A DNA stretch of 64,000 bases, taken from contig NZ_RQVT01000061.1 in the NCBI RefSeq assembly GCF_004010055.1, forward strand, positions 124,001 through 188,000. Direction: 5' to 3'. How positions within the stretch are numbered: the stretch's first letter is position 1; every line of letters starts with the position of its first letter. Source of the stretch: Psychroflexus aestuariivivens. GTDB taxonomy: Bacteria; Bacteroidota; Bacteroidia; Flavobacteriales; Flavobacteriaceae. Shown here piece by piece: positions 62,501 to 64,000 of the stretch. The notes under the pieces are model-generated. The model did not search any database, was not told the DNA's origin, and saw only the letters and a program-made list of their open reading frames with translations. The position numbers were made by a program, and so were the translations under genes.

Positions 62501-64000
62501 AAATCACAGTATTATCCAGCTGTTTACCTTCTTCAACTTTAGTTACCAAAATTGAATCTTTAGTATTTGCTATGACAGATTCTAGCAAATTCAGGTGGTG
62601 TTCACGCTTTCTACTGCTAGAAATGTCTTGAATTGCACCAACCAATCTATACACTTTACCACTTTCATCCCGAATAAAAATCACATTTTCTCTTACATAA
62701 GAATAACTTTCGTCAGATTTTAGAAACCGATAATCGAAAGTCCACTTATGAAGATCTGGATCTGTAATTGCTTGATTCAGGCTTTCAAAAAAAGATTTAT
62801 AGTCGTTGGGGTGAATTTTTGATTTCCAGAAAGCTTTAGTGACATAATTATCATCAGTTTTATAACCAAAAAGCCGGTAATAGCCTTCGCTCCAGAAAAT
62901 TTTATCTTCATTGATATACCAGTCCCAAATTGCATCGGAACTGGCTTTTGTAGCGTAGTAAAGTCGGTTTTTTGTTTTCAATAGTTCTTGCTCGGCACGA
63001 TATGACTTTGTAATATCAGATACGGTAGAAATCATTAAATTATGATCATAAACTGGAATATTTTTAGCTTCTATAATCTTTTTTTTTCCAGATTTTGTGG
63101 TTATCTCCATACCACTCCATTGCATTCGTTCTGGATCTCCGCTTTGGATATCCGCCATCACTCGAGTCATTATTTGATTTCGATATTCAGGGTCGGGATA
63201 AACTTTTTCAAAAAAACGATCTACACTGTCCAATTCTTCAGCATTCCAACCATAAATTTCAAAGAATTTTTGATTGATGAATTGGGTTTCATTTGTGTCA
63301 ATGTTATTTGTTGCTATACCAATTGGTAAATTTTCTAAAATATTTTCAATAAATTGATTGCGCTTATTAACCTTAGATTCAGCTTTCTTTCTGCGTGTAA
63401 TGTCTTGAAAAGTTCCAATCACATAATTCTCTATTGAATTTTTATGAGATTTCCCGGTAACTCTCACCCATTTTTCATTTTTTTCTGAATCAACAATTAT
63501 ACATTCAATATCAAAATCCTGCCCTTCTTGCTCCGCCAAACGGATAGCATTTTCTGCTTTTTCTCTAGAAACTCCAGGTTTATAAAAATCTAAAGCAAGT
63601 TCGAGGTGAGCGCGATAATTTTCTGGCACTCCCAGAATTTCTGTAACCCCTTTTGACCAAGTGCTTTCATTGGTGTTGAAATCATACTTCCAACTACCAA
63701 TTTTGGCTGTGCTTTGAGAATTTTCTAAAAATTTTCTAGTGATATCAGCTTTTACGCTTGGCATTTCATCCTTTTCTATGGTAAATTTTATCAAGACAAA
63801 AAAAACTTTACCATCAATTTGAATTGGCTCAAAATCTAAACTAAATGTATTGACTAAACCTTTAAAATGTACACCAGATAATTGTTCTTTAGATTTTGTT
63901 TTTCTAGCTTTTTGAATAACTTCTCGAACCGACTTTAAATCTTGAGGTCTTGATAAAAAAGAGTCAAATGAAATCATTGGATCAGGCTTATTTTCAATTT
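59532..64000 (-). CDS. Multi-PAS/GAF histidine kinase, N-terminus beyond the window
   Basis: The frame remains open at the right edge, so the protein is incomplete. The 1481 residues from the first in-window Met show a partial PAS domain at the very start, then PAS domains (about 85-200, 205-330, 335-455, 460-585) and a GAF domain (about 595-755). Four more PAS domains follow (about 760-880, 885-1010, 1015-1130, 1135-1260), then HisKA with VASHDLQEPLRMV (about 1275-1340) and HATPase_c (about 1385-1481, NLIDNALKY, GTGIGLAITKKII). Several PAS units have the flavobacterial WxW..SEGY pattern. It is a soluble multi-input sensor by what is visible. It heads the five-gene cluster. Confidence 0.9.
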   Translation of the reverse strand, partial: IENKPDPMISFDSFLSRPQDLKSVREVIQKARKTKSKEQLSGVHFKGLVNTFSLDFEPIQIDGKVFFVLIKFTIEKDEMPSVKADITRKFLENSQSTAKIGSWKYDFNTNESTWSKGVTEILGVPENYRAHLELALDFYKPGVSREKAENAIRLAEQEGQDFDIECIIVDSEKNEKWVRVTGKSHKNSIENYVIGTFQDITRRKKAESKVNKRNQFIENILENLPIGIATNNIDTNETQFINQKFFEIYGWNAEELDSVDRFFEKVYPDPEYRNQIMTRVMADIQSGDPERMQWSGMEITTKSGKKKIIEAKNIPVYDHNLMISTVSDITKSYRAEQELLKTKNRLYYATKASSDAIWDWYINEDKIFWSEGYYRLFGYKTDDNYVTKAFWKSKIHPNDYKSFFESLNQAITDPDLHKWTFDYRFLKSDESYSYVRENVIFIRDESGKVYRLVGAIQDISSSRKREHHLNLLESVIANTKDSILVTKVEEGKQLDNTVIFANQSFADLSGYSVQEIIGKKVMLTYGKRTSKTVIEELEKKLSAWDACNVEMINYTKSGKEFWNSISFTPIADQNGWYTHWVSIQRDITAKKTREHQGELAAFTHRAFHQSKNLNEIFVEILDEIHNIVDFSLAEIWTTNSSQDKLRLFAESYKNPKMTEFYENSADTKKFEKGEGLPGIILKNKKMQFWENISDSEDWIRKSAGKLVDLKDAFGFPIIGDDKILGVLLLGFSHQYNQEQTLRNLFENFPINLGAEIRRKQSEDELNQFFDFAPDFMCIAGKNAYLKKVNTKAAKILGFQEQNLLDKPLFDFIPIADHELIINNFLQLQSGVETVYFESRLLRKSGEELYIAWTISKSDKSSDFYCVGKDISEKIRLEQLLARTNQLAAIGNWEVNLETGKTFWSDVAKTIFNLPDEKQPSIKDTLELLQLQNDLQVLRNKGEKWIEEELQQNFETQITPKGQEPIWVRIISDVECVGGVCNRVFGSVQNINERKTAQLKQLRILEEKNEILESISDGFFAVDKKWKVTYWNAQAEINLRVEKDKIIKKNIWEFFDQDSADVFKKQYLIAFETKKSVHFESYFEPLNSWFEVNAYPSKDILSVYFKDITEQKKNIDKIKSSNEKFRRVSEAINDVIWDLDLESDRIIWSQGLKGLFGYEPEEFGNEIESWSQRLHPEDYDRVLSSFESALNNSKEDFWRADYRFKRKDDTYADVIDRGSIIRNEDNKPIRMVGAIQDISDLKSYQKSLEKLNLELKKRAKALEISNKDLEQFAYVASHDLQEPLRMVTGFLSRLEEKYKTELDEKAQQYIYFAVDGAKRMRQIILDLLEFSRIGRDFGKIKQIDVNEVIQDIRVLLKERVEQTKAEIITGKLPEIICTEGEIRQVLYNLIDNALKYHKKNQSPIINIRCKEKDKHFQFSIEDNGIGIEASYYKKIFTIFKRLHQQNEYSGTGIGLAITKKIIDNLGGKIWLKSDLDVGTTFFFTIPKKI

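Noticed and set aside
1-64000. tRNA, rRNA, CRISPR arrays, insertion sequences, prophage genes
   Set aside because: I scanned intergenic regions for cloverleaf folds, CCA ends, regular direct repeats with spacers, terminal inverted repeats and transposase or integrase frames and found none. A short or degenerate element could still have escaped a manual reading.

Overview
The window is a stretch of AT-rich chromosome from a member of the Bacteroidota, almost certainly family Flavobacteriaceae. Several things point there: type IX secretion system (T9SS) cargo with type A and type B C-terminal sorting domains, a PorP/SprF-type outer-membrane protein, the families DUF4271, DUF4296 and DUF7033, promoters of the TTG-N19-TAnnTTTG type instead of sigma70 boxes, and start sites that mostly lack Shine-Dalgarno sequences. 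I see no rRNA, tRNA, CRISPR array, insertion sequence or prophage. Most of the window is ordinary core genome, with a few accessory islands.

Layout. 1-4.2 kb: trmB, then a tightly packed minus-strand operon radC > degenerate deacetylase-like protein > YjjG-type HAD phosphatase > secreted protein. 4.4-5.6 kb: a NUMOD4/HNH protein with a C-terminal helix-turn-helix, and a PaiB-like flavin-binding regulator. 5.6-8.5 kb: mpl (murein recycling), a TPR protein and a secreted protein with five EF-hands. 8.9-12.5 kb: ahcY divergent from a phosphopantetheinyl transferase, a probably frameshifted small membrane protein, and a saccharopine-dehydrogenase-like enzyme. 12.6-20.3 kb: DUF423 protein, pckA, hemD/DUF4271, a dolichol-phosphate-mannose-synthase-like glycosyltransferase, dihydroorotase, a DUF4296 lipoprotein and an epimerase. 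20.4-30.2 kb: tyrS, two tandem small-RNA genes, the surE operon, a tail-specific protease, a DppC-like permease, lepA and dusB. 30.5-43.9 kb: a short SSB, a secreted M36 metalloprotease, a BaiN-like flavoprotein, pth-ribF-HTTM, an amino-acid permease fused to universal-stress domains, and an operon of zinc-ribbon protein, membrane M28 peptidase and YeeZ-like protein. 44-55 kb: a four-gene T9SS surface operon (1795-aa and 878-aa type B cargo, PorP/SprF protein, OmpA-family protein). 55.2-56.5 kb: hflX. 56.5-64 kb: a five-gene two-component cluster led by a multi-PAS histidine kinase that runs off the right edge.

The most unusual content is non-coding. Between tyrS and the thioesterase gene lie two near-identical minus-strand units, each with a consensus promoter, a transcript of about 75 nt containing a small hairpin, and a U-tailed terminator. 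Each is preceded, at exactly the same distance, by an identical 25-bp upstream element. G-U pairing in the terminator stem fixes the strand. Other points worth attention are the polysaccharide-deacetylase-like protein that has lost its expected metal ligands, the REC-PAS-DHp protein with no ATPase domain inside the signalling cluster, the SSB without an acidic tail, and the short frameshifted membrane protein with its own promoter and terminator.

Starts were adjusted where a long open frame ran upstream of the conserved N-terminus (radC, ahcY, the phosphopantetheinyl transferase, hemD, the epimerase, pth, lepA, prc and the response regulators). All functions are inferred by recognising families in the translated sequence; no database search was run.
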